Shown here in pieces: positions 45,631 to 54,794 of a stretch of 64,000 nucleotides of DNA. The stretch is from Nocardia australiensis (GTDB lineage: Bacteria; Actinomycetota; Actinomycetes; Mycobacteriales; Mycobacteriaceae). Every line of letters starts with the position of its first letter. The first letter of the stretch is position 1. The position numbers and the translations under genes were made by a program. The DNA lies in contig NZ_JAJFZM010000001.1 of the NCBI RefSeq assembly GCF_020733705.1, positions 558,001-622,000 on the forward strand. Direction: 5' to 3'. A model generated the notes under the pieces. That model was given only the letters and a program-made list of their open reading frames with translations, had not been told where the DNA came from and made no database searches.

Positions 45631-47081
45631 CAGTGCCGTCGTTCACCACCGAGTACGACGTCATCGTGATCGGTGGCGGGCCAGCCGGGGAAAACGCCGC
45701 CGCATACGCCATCGCGAATAGCGGGCGCACCGCCGCGATTGTTGAGCGCGAACTCGTCGGCGGCGAATGTTCGTACTGGGCGTGTATGCCGAGTAAGGCG
45801 CTATTGCGACCCGGCCATGTGCTCTCGGGCGCGAAGGCAATGGCCGGGATCACCGCCGATGGCCTCGATATCAAGGCGGTCCTGCGCAGACGCGACAGCT
45901 TCACCGATAACCACGACGACAGCTCGCAGGTGCAGTGGGCCACCGACAATCGGATCGACGTGATTCGCGGTGCGGGCCGCCTGGCCGGCGTGCGGCTGGT
46001 CGAGGTCGACGGTCGAATGCTGCGCGCCAGGCACGCGGTGGTGCTGGCCACCGGCACCCATGCCAATATTCCGGACGTCCCCGGTCTGCGCGACGCACTG
46101 CCGTGGACCTCGCGCGATGCCACCAACCTGCACGAGGTTCCCCGGCGGGTGGTGATCGTCGGCGGTGGTGTGGTCGCGTGTGAGGCCGCGACCTGGCTGG
46201 CCGCCCTCGGCGCCGAGGAAGTCACCATGCTGGTGCGCGGCAACGCGGTGCTGGGCAAGAGCGAACCTTTCGCTCGGGAACGGGTGACGGCCGGACTAGC
46301 CGAGGCGGGCGTTCGGATCCGCTTCGCAACGGCGGCGGCGCGAGTAGAACGCACGGACCCGAAGGACACCGGCAAGGGGCACGTGCACGGTGGCCCGGTG
46401 ATCGTCGAGGTGCGCGGTGACCGGGTCGAACCGAATGACGCGCGGATCGAGGCCGATGAAATCATCGTCGCGGCCGGACGCGGACCGGCGACCTCGGGAC
46501 TCGGCCTGGACACGGTCGGGTTGCCGGAGGGCACCGTCGAGGTGGACGACCAACTGACGGCTCGAGGTGTCGACGGGGACTGGCTGTACGCGGTAGGTGA
46601 CGTGAATGGGCGCGCGGAACTGACGCATATGGGCAAATACCAGGCCAGGGTGTGCGGGGATGTGATTGCCGCGCGGGCCGAGGGACATCCGTTGTCGCAG
46701 GGACGATTCGCCGCGACGGCCGATCACGGGCAGGTTCCGCAGGTGGTGTTCACCGCACCGGAGGTCGCGTCGGTCGGGCTCACCGAGGCGGCGGCGCGTG
46801 CTGCCGGGTACTCGGTCCGGACCGTCGAGGTCGATATCGCGGTGGCCGGTTCGTCATTGGCGCGCGATGACTACTGCGGCCACGCGAAACTGGTGCTCGA
46901 TGCCGCTGCGGACACGGTGCTCGGTGCGACCTTCGTCGGCCCCGAGGTCGGCGAGCAGATTCACGCGGCGACCGTCGCGGTAGTCGGCCGGGTACCGCTG
47001 GCCACCCTGTGGCACGCAGTGCCTGCCTATCCGGCGGTGAGCGAGTTCTGGCTACGTCTGTTGGAGGCGCACCGCGCGTAG
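45627..47081 (+). CDS. FAD-dependent pyridine nucleotide-disulfide oxidoreductase
   Basis: A 484-aa class I disulfide reductase relative (dihydrolipoamide dehydrogenase / mercuric reductase superfamily). FAD motif VIGGGPAGENAAAYAI, redox-active CxxxxC in GGECSYWACMPSKALLRP, NAD(P) motif VVIVGGGVVACEAATWLAAL, DWLYAVGDVNGRAELTH, and the dimerisation domain with HAVPAYPAVSEFW (His/Glu pair). The CSYWAC loop differs from the CLNVGC of Lpd, so substrate is probably not lipoamide-protein. It is coupled to a DUF2630 gene by a 4-base overlap. Confidence 0.9.
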   Translation: MTVPSFTTEYDVIVIGGGPAGENAAAYAIANSGRTAAIVERELVGGECSYWACMPSKALLRPGHVLSGAKAMAGITADGLDIKAVLRRRDSFTDNHDDSSQVQWATDNRIDVIRGAGRLAGVRLVEVDGRMLRARHAVVLATGTHANIPDVPGLRDALPWTSRDATNLHEVPRRVVIVGGGVVACEAATWLAALGAEEVTMLVRGNAVLGKSEPFARERVTAGLAEAGVRIRFATAAARVERTDPKDTGKGHVHGGPVIVEVRGDRVEPNDARIEADEIIVAAGRGPATSGLGLDTVGLPEGTVEVDDQLTARGVDGDWLYAVGDVNGRAELTHMGKYQARVCGDVIAARAEGHPLSQGRFAATADHGQVPQVVFTAPEVASVGLTEAAARAAGYSVRTVEVDIAVAGSSLARDDYCGHAKLVLDAAADTVLGATFVGPEVGEQIHAATVAVVGRVPLATLWHAVPAYPAVSEFWLRLLEAHRA

Positions 47082-47138
47082 CTGCCATCGGTGGATGATG
47101 GGACGGCGTTGTCCGCGGTCACCCCGTGGACCGCGAAC

Positions 47139-48008
47139 CTACTTGAGCAGTCGCGACATGCGGCGGTCGGCCAGGATCTTGCCGCCGGTTTGGCAGGTCG
47201 GGCAGTACTGGAACGAGCGCTCGCTGTAGGAGACCTCGCGCACCGTGTCACCGCAGACCGGGCATGGCAGGCCGGTGCGGGCGTGCACCCGCATACCGGA
47301 ACGTTTTTCGCCCTTGAGGCGGGCGGCGTCCTGGCCGACCGAGCGTTGCACGGCGTCGGTCAAGACCGAGCGCATCGCGTCATAGAGGACCGAGATGGTC
47401 TGCGCGGACATGGTTTTGGTGTTGGCGAACGGCGAAACCCTTGCGGTGTGCAGTATCTCGTCGGAGTAGGCGTTGCCGATACCGGCGAGCAGCGCCTGGT
47501 CGACGATCGCGGTCTTGATGCGCTGCGAAGTGCCGTGCAGAATCTCGCCGAACTGCTCCTCGGTGACCTCGAGCGCGTCCGGACCGAGCCGGGCGATACC
47601 CGGTACCGACTTCGGATCCTCGACGATGTAGATCGCGAGCCGTTTCTTGGTGCCCGCCTCGGTCAGGTCGAAGGCGGGCGTCATCCCCTCGGCGGTGAAG
47701 AAATGCACCCGCAACGCCAGCGGACTCTTGCCACCCGGTCTCGGCGGCGTCTGACTCGGCTCGTCGATCCACCGCAGCCAGCCGGCTCGGGACAGGTGCG
47801 TGATCAGCCAAAGCCCACCGCAATCCATCCCCAGAAATTTTCCCCACCGCCCCGCCCCGGTGACATCGCGCCCCGACAGCGCCGTCACCGGCGGATCGAA
47901 GGTCTTGACCGCACTCAGCGCACCGACATCGACACGCCCCACCACCGCACCGACCGCATGCTCCCGCAGGAACTGCGCCAGCGCCTCCACCTCGGGTAGC
48001 TCGGGCAC
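47139..48008 (-). CDS. Formamidopyrimidine-DNA glycosylase family (Fpg/Nei)
   Basis: The GTG at 48008 is immediately followed by PELPEVEALAQFL, so after Met removal Pro is the N-terminal nucleophile, as the mechanism requires. The 289-aa product has the helix-two-turn-helix GIGNAYSDEILHTARVSPFA and a zinc finger with CPVCGD and YCPTC. It removes oxidised purines or pyrimidines in base-excision repair; Fpg versus Nei specificity is not certain from sequence. It ends beside the convergent oxidoreductase gene. Confidence 0.92.
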   Translation of the reverse strand: MPELPEVEALAQFLREHAVGAVVGRVDVGALSAVKTFDPPVTALSGRDVTGAGRWGKFLGMDCGGLWLITHLSRAGWLRWIDEPSQTPPRPGGKSPLALRVHFFTAEGMTPAFDLTEAGTKKRLAIYIVEDPKSVPGIARLGPDALEVTEEQFGEILHGTSQRIKTAIVDQALLAGIGNAYSDEILHTARVSPFANTKTMSAQTISVLYDAMRSVLTDAVQRSVGQDAARLKGEKRSGMRVHARTGLPCPVCGDTVREVSYSERSFQYCPTCQTGGKILADRRMSRLLK

Positions 48009-48345
48009 GCATCCCAGGCTACCTGCGCACCCCGACACCCCAGACACAAGCGCCTCAACTTCGCGCAGCGCCATCCCAGCCCGACCACTGGTCATCGACT
48101 GCGCGGCGAACGCAGGCACCTACTGCCCGGCCTGCGTTCATCCTCATTGAAAGTCGCCCACGACCCACACCGCAGGGGTTAGTAATACGAATGAATGCTC
48201 ACGCCCGGATTCGGGGAGGAATATCAATCCGACGCCAACCCCGTTGCGCTGCATGGCTTCGCCCGGCTCCCGAGCAGCTGGCCACCTGCATTTAGCCCAC
48301 AATGTCTGATACGGTTGCCGCCGAGGAAACACCAGAAGGGGTCTC
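48009..48345. other. Intergenic region upstream of the type VII-like cassette
   Basis: About 340 bases with no supported gene. The part after 48150 is less GC-rich and begins the compositionally atypical islet. No terminator or operator stands out. Confidence 0.45.
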
Positions 48346-48666
48346 GTGGAGGTTGATCCTGCTAGCCTGCGAGCGGCAGCCACATCACTGCATAAGGAAT
48401 CGAACAAGGTCGATGAGTGGACCCGCCTCGGGGGCGCAAATGTCGTCACGCAACTGAGCGGACTCGGAGCAGCCAGCCTGTTCACTGACGCCGACAGCGC
48501 GAGCCGCCAGGCGAAGGCGGTCATGCAGGCAAGAATGCGAGAACTCGGCAATCTTCTCAATATTTCGGCCGCCCAATACACGGGAACCGATACAGATACC
48601 GCCGATCGGCTGGCGAAATTCAGTGATCTGAACTCCGGGGATCCACATACGGGAAATGGGCGATGA
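48346..48666 (+). CDS. EspC-like type VII secretion target
   Basis: A 106-aa helical protein from GTG 48346 with GAAGGGG upstream. VDPASLRAAATSLHKESNKV and a second helix with LGNLLNISAAQ fit the EspC / ESX-secreted family. It is followed by YTGTD, a YxxxD-type secretion signal in the expected place. Such proteins form heterodimers with a WXG-type partner and are exported by an ESX system. The partner is likely the next gene product, whose start overlaps by four bases. No ESX machinery genes are in the window, so secretion would rely on one elsewhere. Confidence 0.75.
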   Translation: MEVDPASLRAAATSLHKESNKVDEWTRLGGANVVTQLSGLGAASLFTDADSASRQAKAVMQARMRELGNLLNISAAQYTGTDTDTADRLAKFSDLNSGDPHTGNGR

Positions 48667-49820
48667 GTCCCGTGGAATCGATCCCGACACGAGACCAAGT
48701 TACATCTTGGAATCCGACACCGTTAAAAGACATCGCGGCGAACGCAGGGAAAATTGGCGATGAGATCAGCCTGGCATCGGCGTATGTCCACAAAGCCTTG
48801 CATGACGATCTTCATTGGTCGGGCGCTGCGAGGACTGCCGCCGAGGATCGGGCTGATCGCGAGCAGCGGGAAATGCGTGCCGTTGCGAACGCCTACTACG
48901 ATCTCGAGTCTGCAGCCGAGAAACTGTTTCAAGCGATCGAATATTCGGTTGACCAGATCAAGCAGATCGTCAAGTTGCACGAAGTCGAACCGGTTTTCAT
49001 CGGCAACGACCAAGCGTGGACCGTGCACAACATGGAAAATGAAGATGAGGCTGTAAACCTGAGTGGCAGCCTCGTCAGCTACGCAACTACTATCGCCGAA
49101 GCGGACGCATTTTGGAAGCCGAAGATTCAACAAGCTATCGACGAAATCCGCCGTATGGCACCCATTGTCAACGGCGTTGGTATCGAATCTAGCGGTAGCG
49201 GCCTTTCGCCCGCGAGAGCCGCTGCGGTCGAATATGCGAACCAGTGGGCATTGGGAAGAAATCCCGATTATGCAGACCTCGGAGAAGCCGACTGCACGAA
49301 CTTTGTTTCGCAATGCCTACGCGCGGGCGGTTTTCAGGACGAGGGCGATGGCGGTGTGCCAAAAATGCATCGCGATGACAATGCCCGCTGGTATTACGAT
49401 GACGATAGAACCGGCGTCGATAAATCCTACACATGGGGTGGCGCACCGAATCTTCATGACTACTTGCTTCGCGATAACCCGAAAGATGGAACTCCGAGCG
49501 GCTCCGAAGCGCAAGTCGGGTCGATAACGACGACCACCGCACCAGTTGATCCATTGGCCCTCAGTCGCGCAGGCCTGAAGCCTGGCGATATAGTTCAATA
49601 TGAGCTGAATGACGGCGCCAATGCTGGAACCATCAATCATACCGCAATATATGTCGGCCAGAAGCCTGTTACGATGCCGAATGGCGAGACAGTAATGGCA
49701 GATGTCGTTGACTACCACTCAAAAGAGAACAAACAAGTTCCATGGTCTCTCCAACAGGGAAGCGACGAGTCTTTTCCACTCACGTATCACATGATCAAGG
49801 TGGACTACCCCGGTGACTAG
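48663..49820 (+). CDS. WXG-domain protein with C-terminal amidase domain (toxin-like)
   Basis: A 385-aa protein. The N-terminal ~140 residues are helical with a WSG (WXG-type) turn in DLHWSGAARTAAEDRADREQ. Residues ~205-385 match the Amidase_6-type Cys-His fold: the putative nucleophile Cys is in ADLGEADCTNFVSQCLRAGG and the His in TINHTAIYVGQ. Domains of this type occur in peptidoglycan or amide hydrolases and polymorphic toxins. The preceding EspC-like gene and the overlapping membrane-protein gene suggest an ESX-exported effector with partner and immunity. Base composition is poorer in GC than the flanking genes. Activity is inferred. Confidence 0.75.
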   Translation: MSPVESIPTRDQVTSWNPTPLKDIAANAGKIGDEISLASAYVHKALHDDLHWSGAARTAAEDRADREQREMRAVANAYYDLESAAEKLFQAIEYSVDQIKQIVKLHEVEPVFIGNDQAWTVHNMENEDEAVNLSGSLVSYATTIAEADAFWKPKIQQAIDEIRRMAPIVNGVGIESSGSGLSPARAAAVEYANQWALGRNPDYADLGEADCTNFVSQCLRAGGFQDEGDGGVPKMHRDDNARWYYDDDRTGVDKSYTWGGAPNLHDYLLRDNPKDGTPSGSEAQVGSITTTTAPVDPLALSRAGLKPGDIVQYELNDGANAGTINHTAIYVGQKPVTMPNGETVMADVVDYHSKENKQVPWSLQQGSDESFPLTYHMIKVDYPGD

Positions 49821-50187
49821 TGTTCTTAATCGCTTCAGGAAATGGGTACCGGTCCTCGCCTCTGCAATGGCATTGATTGTTTGTGCCATGATTCTGGACT
49901 GGATGTTTTTCCTGTCCAGATACGATTCGCTCACCTGGATGTTGACACCACCACCACGGATCGACGACGTTTCCTACAGCCGTCTCGACACCGCACCTGA
50001 AGGTAGTGGCGAGTACCGACGCCTCGTCGAGAAGTACGGCGGACCCGAATCGTCGGATCGGCGGTGGCCGCTGCCGTTCGCGGTTGACCAGTCCGTTCGA
50101 GCATGCGGCGATTCCCCCTGGCTGCTATTTGTTCACGACTTCACGGGCAAGATCCACCTGTACCGACTCAACTCGGGATGCGCCTGA
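49813..50187 (+). CDS. Small membrane protein, candidate immunity protein
   Basis: A 124-aa protein whose GTG start overlaps the amidase stop by eight bases. One N-terminal helix (VLASAMALIVCAMILDWMFF) anchors an exported domain with RWPLPFAVDQSVRACGDSPW and LLFVHDFTGKIHLYR. I recognise no family. Coupling to a toxin-like gene and a membrane-bound, outward-facing topology fit an immunity protein against a wall-active enzyme. A second hydrophobic segment (LLMGAGIVGAVVITFVRARR) follows in another frame at about 50236-50300, so the true protein may be longer or frameshifted. Confidence 0.65.
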   Translation: MTSVLNRFRKWVPVLASAMALIVCAMILDWMFFLSRYDSLTWMLTPPPRIDDVSYSRLDTAPEGSGEYRRLVEKYGGPESSDRRWPLPFAVDQSVRACGDSPWLLFVHDFTGKIHLYRLNSGCA

Positions 50188-50305
50188 GAATCCGGGGCGC
50201 GAATGGTGTATCAGGATAGCCGGAATCGAAGATCTCAACCTTTTAATGGGAGCCGGGATCGTCGGCGCTGTAGTTATTACATTTGTCCGTGCAAGGCGGT
50301 CGTTC

Positions 50306-50743
50306 TCACGGGCCGCCGGGCAATCGCCGCCGTCCGGCAGTGAGTTCGTCCGCCAAATCCTCATAGCCGATGGCCAATTCGGCCAGCGCCTCCCATGCGT
50401 TTCCGAGGTCGTGCTCCGAGGCGCTCGTCAAGGCCTCGTAGGCGGTGATGGTGTACTTCGCGAGGCGATCCACCACCGCGCCGAGCGTTTCGGTGTGCAC
50501 CGAGGCCGAGCCGGGCGCGGGTGGCAGTCGCGAACAGACCCAGCGATCAATCTGGCGTACCAAACCTGCTCGGCGACTATCGATTTCGGTGGCCGGGCCG
50601 CCGTCAGTCAGTCTCCGCTCGTGTAGACTGGTGAGTTCATAGGCCACACGCAGTAGTGGATGGTCGGTGTGCTCGACACCCCGGCAGGCACGTAGGACTT
50701 CGCTCTTGGTCGGTAGCGGTTCGATCAGCACGGCGGTCCTCAC
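50306..50743 (-). CDS. DUF4254 family protein
   Basis: From GTG 50743, preceded by AGAGG, the 145-aa protein has LRVAYELTSLHERRLTDGGP, EIDSRRAGLVRQIDRWV, HTETLGAVVDRLAKYTITAY and WEALAELAIGYEDLADELTA, the DUF4254 pattern common in Nocardia and relatives. Its function is unknown. A longer frame to 50917 exists but has no protein-like N-terminus. Confidence 0.82.
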   Translation of the reverse strand: MRTAVLIEPLPTKSEVLRACRGVEHTDHPLLRVAYELTSLHERRLTDGGPATEIDSRRAGLVRQIDRWVCSRLPPAPGSASVHTETLGAVVDRLAKYTITAYEALTSASEHDLGNAWEALAELAIGYEDLADELTAGRRRLPGGP

Positions 50744-51052
50744 CTCGCACCTCTTGGCCTCGTCATCGACGGCCGAGCAGGTCATGCGATATCTCGATTC
50801 ATCCGGAGTGAATTCGGTGCGCCCGGCCGAATTCACAGATATGCGGCAATCTGTTGTGATCCAATAGGTTTCTCGGTTCCTACGGCTCTCCGGCCGGGCG
50901 CGGCAACAGCACAGCACGCGACAGGCGGAGAAGTCAGCGCCTGCACGGGTTTCCTTCCGATCGCACCGAAGTGCGAGGACGAAATCCGTGCACGCCTATC
51001 GGTACGTGCGCGTACGAATCACATTCACATCCGAAAACTCCAGGCAGGGGCC
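50744..51052. other. Divergent intergenic region
   Basis: About 310 bases between DUF4254 and the XRE regulator. I see no palindrome, RNA gene or convincing small ORF. Confidence 0.4.
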
Positions 51053-51946
51053 ATGTCCGAAACGGGAAGCGATACAGGAAGCACGGTGCCACGGCGGCAG
51101 CTGGGACGTCACCTTCGAGATCTGCGGTTGCAGGCGGGAATAACCATGCCGGAGGCCGCGCGGCTGATCGAGCGCGGCACCACGACATTGCAGCGATTGG
51201 AGACCGGGCAGACCCACCGCATCCGGCTGCTCGACATTCGCGAACTATGCGGCGTGTACGACGCCGATGAGGTCCTCACCGCCGCGCTATTGGGGCTGGC
51301 GCAACAGGCTTCGGGTCAGTGCTGGTGGCACGAGTACGGGAAGTTGATTCCGCAAGATTTCGATGTGTACGTGGGGTTGGAGGCGGCGGCTCGGCGGTTG
51401 ACTTCTTATGCGCCGGATGTAGTGCTGGGGTTGGTACAGACTCCGGATTACACACGCGCACTTCTACGGCTGGGCTTCCCGGACGCGTCGAGCGCAGAAA
51501 TCGATCGCCGCGTCGAACTGAAGCAACGACGACGACGGATTCTTACCCGCAAACGCCAGCCGACGCAGCTGAACGTGGTACTTCTCGAATGCGCCTTACG
51601 CAGGATGGTTGGCAGCCGGAGGGTGATGGCAGCCCAACTGCGGCATCTTGCGGACATGTCAACTCTGCCGAACATCTCGCTGCTGGTGCTGCCGTTCTCA
51701 GCCGGTATCCCTATGGGCGACCCGATCGGATTGTTCACCATCGCTGACTTCGGATCAGGCCAACGAAAGGAGCCCGTCGAGCCATCGGTTGTCTATCTCG
51801 AAAACCTCACTGGTGACCTGTATCTGGCGCAGCAGGGGGATGTCGAGCGCTACCATGTGGCTTATCAGGCGATCCAGCGCGCCGCGCTGGATGAGAACGC
51901 CAGCAGAAGTCTGCTTCGGCAGCTAGCTAGGGAGTATGCCGCATGA
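51053..51946 (+). CDS. XRE-family regulator with DUF5753 domain
   Basis: The 297-aa regulator has an N-terminal HTH (LGRHLRDLRLQAGITMPEAA, IERGTTTLQRLETGQ) and a C-terminal DUF5753 domain (LGLVQTPDYTRALLRLGF, LVLPFSAGIPMGDPIGLFTI). Such regulators pair with DUF397 proteins in actinobacterial Abr-like / WhiJ-type modules affecting development and antibiotic production. Its stop overlaps the first DUF397 gene (ATGA). Confidence 0.93.
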   Translation: MSETGSDTGSTVPRRQLGRHLRDLRLQAGITMPEAARLIERGTTTLQRLETGQTHRIRLLDIRELCGVYDADEVLTAALLGLAQQASGQCWWHEYGKLIPQDFDVYVGLEAAARRLTSYAPDVVLGLVQTPDYTRALLRLGFPDASSAEIDRRVELKQRRRRILTRKRQPTQLNVVLLECALRRMVGSRRVMAAQLRHLADMSTLPNISLLVLPFSAGIPMGDPIGLFTIADFGSGQRKEPVEPSVVYLENLTGDLYLAQQGDVERYHVAYQAIQRAALDENASRSLLRQLAREYAA

Positions 51947-52155
51947 GCGACAATCATGACCTCGACCTCTCCAAGGCTCACTGGTTCAAGAGCGCCCGCA
52001 GCTCGGCGGCGAAAGACTGTGTCGAGGTTGCGTTCCTGCCCGGCAGCTTGGTCGGCGTGCGGGACTCGAAGAACTCGAGCGGCCCGGCGCTTGTATTCGG
52101 TAACGATGCGTGGACGGCCTTCACGACCACCATCGCCAGCAACTCGATTCGATGA
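51943..52155 (+). CDS. DUF397 protein (first copy)
   Basis: A 70-aa DUF397 protein: WFKSARSSAAKDCVEVAF, VGVRDSKNSSGPALVFG and a C-terminal AWTAF. It is the small partner of the XRE/DUF5753 regulator. It overlaps the regulator stop and the start of a second, very similar DUF397 gene, so all three are translationally coupled. Confidence 0.93.
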   Translation: MSDNHDLDLSKAHWFKSARSSAAKDCVEVAFLPGSLVGVRDSKNSSGPALVFGNDAWTAFTTTIASNSIR

Positions 52156-52385
52156 GCGGACTGCGCGTGACTCAAACGCAGTCCGTTGACCTCTCCGAAG
52201 CCCGGTGGTTCAAGAGCACCCGCAGTTCGGGCGGTAAAGACTGCGTCGAGGTCGCGTTCCTGCCCGGCAGCTTCGTCGGCGTGCGGGACTCGAAGAACTC
52301 GGACGGCCCGGCACTGGTGTTCACCCCCGGCGAATGGGATGCGTTCACCGCAGCTGTTGCCGGTGAGAAGTTCAGCTCGCCGTAA
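52152..52385 (+). CDS. DUF397 protein (second, tandem copy)
   Basis: A 77-aa DUF397 protein from ATG 52152, overlapping the first copy by four bases. WFKSTRSSGGKDCVEVAF and VGVRDSKNSDGPALVF are nearly identical to the upstream copy, also at DNA level around 52020-52090 and 52240-52310, so this is a recent duplication. The ends differ. Confidence 0.92.
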   Translation: MSGLRVTQTQSVDLSEARWFKSTRSSGGKDCVEVAFLPGSFVGVRDSKNSDGPALVFTPGEWDAFTAAVAGEKFSSP

Positions 52386-52399
52386 TCCATCGGTTCGGC

Positions 52400-52426
52400 C
52401 CTCCCGCACTCGTCCGGTGCGGGAGG
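52400..52426 (+). terminator. Terminator of the XRE-DUF397 operon
   Basis: CCTCCCGCAC (52400-52409) pairs perfectly with GTGCGGGAGG (52417-52426), loop TCGTCCG, then TCCTGATCTT. Confidence 0.75.
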
Positions 52427-52503
52427 TCCTGATCTTGCTATTCGCTTCCAGCTGGACTCGAGCCGACGCAACACGAAGGAGCGTGCCCTCTGACCTGCGG
52501 GGA

Positions 52504-53247
52504 CTAGCTGCCCTCGCGAAGGAGGTAGATGTCCATGATCCAACCCTTGGCGGTGCGCAATTCCGTTCGGCGGCGGATGATTTCGTCTGCTACCTCGTGT
52601 AGGGGGCCTTCGATGAGGGTTTCGTCGGGCATGCCGAGGTAGGCGCCCCACCATATGTGGACGTCGTCGCCGGGGATTTCGGTGAAGGAACAGTCGGCGT
52701 CGAGCATTACGAGGGTGGAGCCTGGGGCCAGGCCCTCGGCGCGCAGGCGCCGTCCGGTGGTGATGTGGACCGGTTCGCCGATGCGGTGCAACACCGTTCG
52801 ATGCCCGGCTGCCAGGGCTTGAGTGCTGGTGACACCAGGAATCACCTCGTAATCGAAGGTCTGCTCGCCACGCGCGAGCACCCGCTCGACGATCCGGAGG
52901 GTGCTGTCGTAGAGCGAGGGGTCACCCCACACCAGGATCGCGCCGACCCCATCGACCCGTGCGAAGGCTTCCTCCAGTAGACCCGAGCGGCGATCGTGCC
53001 AATCCTCGACTACGCCCGGATAGTCGGTGGGCGTGCGATCGCGCGGGGGGTCGGCGATTTCCACCACCCGGTAGTCGCCATCGACATGCTCGGCCAGAAT
53101 GGCGGTCCGCACGTCGACGAGTTCCTGTTTCTCGGCGCCCTTGCCTATGATGAAGAACACCTCGACCTGCCGCATGGCCTTGATGGCCTGCACCGTCACC
53201 TGGTCCGGGTCACCCGCACCGATACCGATCACGTAGAGCTTGCGCAT
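52504..53247 (-). CDS. cobF: Precorrin-6A synthase (deacetylating)
   Basis: A 247-aa SAM-dependent methyltransferase of aerobic cobalamin synthesis, methylating C-1 of precorrin-5 with loss of the acetyl group. Start MRKLYVIGIGAGDPDQVTVQ is the tetrapyrrole methylase glycine loop; ILVWGDPSLYDSTLRI and IPGVTSTQALAAGH are the conserved cofactor segments. DPPRDRTPTDYPGVVEDWH is characteristic of CobF. The rest of the corrin pathway is not in this window. Divergent from thyA. Confidence 0.93.
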   Translation of the reverse strand: MRKLYVIGIGAGDPDQVTVQAIKAMRQVEVFFIIGKGAEKQELVDVRTAILAEHVDGDYRVVEIADPPRDRTPTDYPGVVEDWHDRRSGLLEEAFARVDGVGAILVWGDPSLYDSTLRIVERVLARGEQTFDYEVIPGVTSTQALAAGHRTVLHRIGEPVHITTGRRLRAEGLAPGSTLVMLDADCSFTEIPGDDVHIWWGAYLGMPDETLIEGPLHEVADEIIRRRTELRTAKGWIMDIYLLREGS

Positions 53248-53291
53248 AGCCCCGAGCTTGCCAGGCGGGTGGGTCAGTAAGCTTTTCAGGT

Positions 53292-54101
53292 GTGGCCACC
53301 AATGTTCGCGACACCCAGTATGAGGATCTGCTGCGGCTGGTCTTGGCGTCCGGGACGGCGAAAGCCGACCGCACCGGCACCGGTACCCGCAGTATCTTCG
53401 GCCATCAGCTGCGTTACGACCTGTCGGCGGGCTTTCCGCTGATCACGACCAAAAAGGTGCATCTGAAGTCGATCGTCTACGAGCTGTTGTGGTTCCTACG
53501 CGGCGATTCCAATATCGCTTGGCTGCGTGAGCACGGCGTCTCCATCTGGGACGAGTGGGCCGATGACAACGGCGAACTCGGCCCCGTCTACGGGGTGCAA
53601 TGGCGGTCGTGGCCCACCCCCGATGGCAGCCATATCGACCAGATCTCGCAGGTGCTGGAGACGCTGCGCGGCAACCCGGATTCGCGTCGCATGATCATCT
53701 CGGCCTGGAATGTGGCCGAACTGGACCGGATGGCGCTGGCTCCTTGCCACGCGTTCTTCCAGTTCTATGTTGCCGCCGGCAAACTGTCGTGCCAGCTCTA
53801 TCAGCGCAGCGCGGACCTGTTCCTCGGCGTGCCGTTCAATATCGCCAGCTACGCGCTGCTCACCCATATGGTGGCGCGCCAGGTCGGGTTCGAGCCCGGT
53901 GATTTCATCTGGACCGGCGGCGACTGCCACATCTACGACAACCACATCGAGCAGGTCACCGAGCAATTGACCCGCGACCCGTACCCGTTCCCGACGCTGC
54001 GACTACGCCAGGCGCCGACGCTGTTCGACTACACCTACGAGGATGTGGAAGTCCTCGATTACCAGCATCACCCGGCGATCAAGGCGCCGGTGGCGGTGTG
54101 A
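53292..54101 (+). CDS. thyA: Thymidylate synthase
   Basis: The 269-aa ThyA makes dTMP from dUMP with methylene-THF. Motifs: [18 protein letters not shown] (phosphate Arg), [17 protein letters not shown], nucleophile Cys in [32 protein letters not shown] and [21 protein letters not shown] start at 53292. It is coupled to folA by a 4-base GTGA overlap, so the dihydrofolate it produces is reduced by the next gene product. Confidence 0.97.
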   Translation: MATNVRDTQYEDLLRLVLASGTAKADRTGTGTRSIFGHQLRYDLSAGFPLITTKKVHLKSIVYELLWFLRGDSNIAWLREHGVSIWDEWADDNGELGPVYGVQWRSWPTPDGSHIDQISQVLETLRGNPDSRRMIISAWNVAELDRMALAPCHAFFQFYVAAGKLSCQLYQRSADLFLGVPFNIASYALLTHMVARQVGFEPGDFIWTGGDCHIYDNHIEQVTEQLTRDPYPFPTLRLRQAPTLFDYTYEDVEVLDYQHHPAIKAPVAV

Positions 54102-54601
54102 GCGGCCGAACCATCGGGCTCATCTGGGCTCAGACCCCCGACGGCGTGATCGGATTCGAGAACGCCATTCCCTGGCGGGTACCCGAAGACATGGCCAATT
54201 TCAAGGCCGTCACCATGGGTCATCCCGTCATCATGGGCAGGCGCACCTGGGATTCGCTACCGCCTCGATTCCGCCCGCTGGTCGGTCGACGCAATATCGT
54301 CGTCAGCAGGCAACCCGATTGGGCGGACGCGGGCGCCGAACGCGCCGGATCACTGCCCGAGGCACTCGACATCACCGGGGCGGACGAGGTGTGGATCGCC
54401 GGTGGCGGCGAAATATACCGGGCGGCAATGGATTTCGCGACAGACCTGTTGGTTACCGAGGTAGAGAGCAACGTCTTCGGCGACGCGTACGCACCGCAGA
54501 TCGGTCCCGAATGGCAGACCGATGGCAACACGCCGTGGCACGAATCGACAACCGGCCTGCGCTATCGGATTCGGCGCTACACCCGCACCCCGTCGGAGTA
54601 A
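54098..54601 (+). CDS. folA: Dihydrofolate reductase
   Basis: The 167-aa [44 protein letters not shown] (folate and NADPH loop), [20 protein letters not shown] and [13 protein letters not shown]. The substrate-binding acidic residue, usually Asp or Glu near position 27, falls in [10 protein letters not shown]. Trimethoprim target. GTG start overlaps the thyA stop. Confidence 0.95.
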   Translation: MSGRTIGLIWAQTPDGVIGFENAIPWRVPEDMANFKAVTMGHPVIMGRRTWDSLPPRFRPLVGRRNIVVSRQPDWADAGAERAGSLPEALDITGADEVWIAGGGEIYRAAMDFATDLLVTEVESNVFGDAYAPQIGPEWQTDGNTPWHESTTGLRYRIRRYTRTPSE

Positions 54602-54794
54602 CCGACAAACTCCCCGCACCGGGCAATCCCCGTCGCGCAACACCATTCGAACGCGACTGGTGGCGGTGATACCTCGGATGCGGGACGAGGTGGCCAACTC
54701 GGCCCGCGCCGCGCGACGGTCGGGCATACTCCTGGATATCAGCCCGTATCACCAGCCCTGATCCGGGTGATGTGTGATCTGCGAAAGGCGGTCC

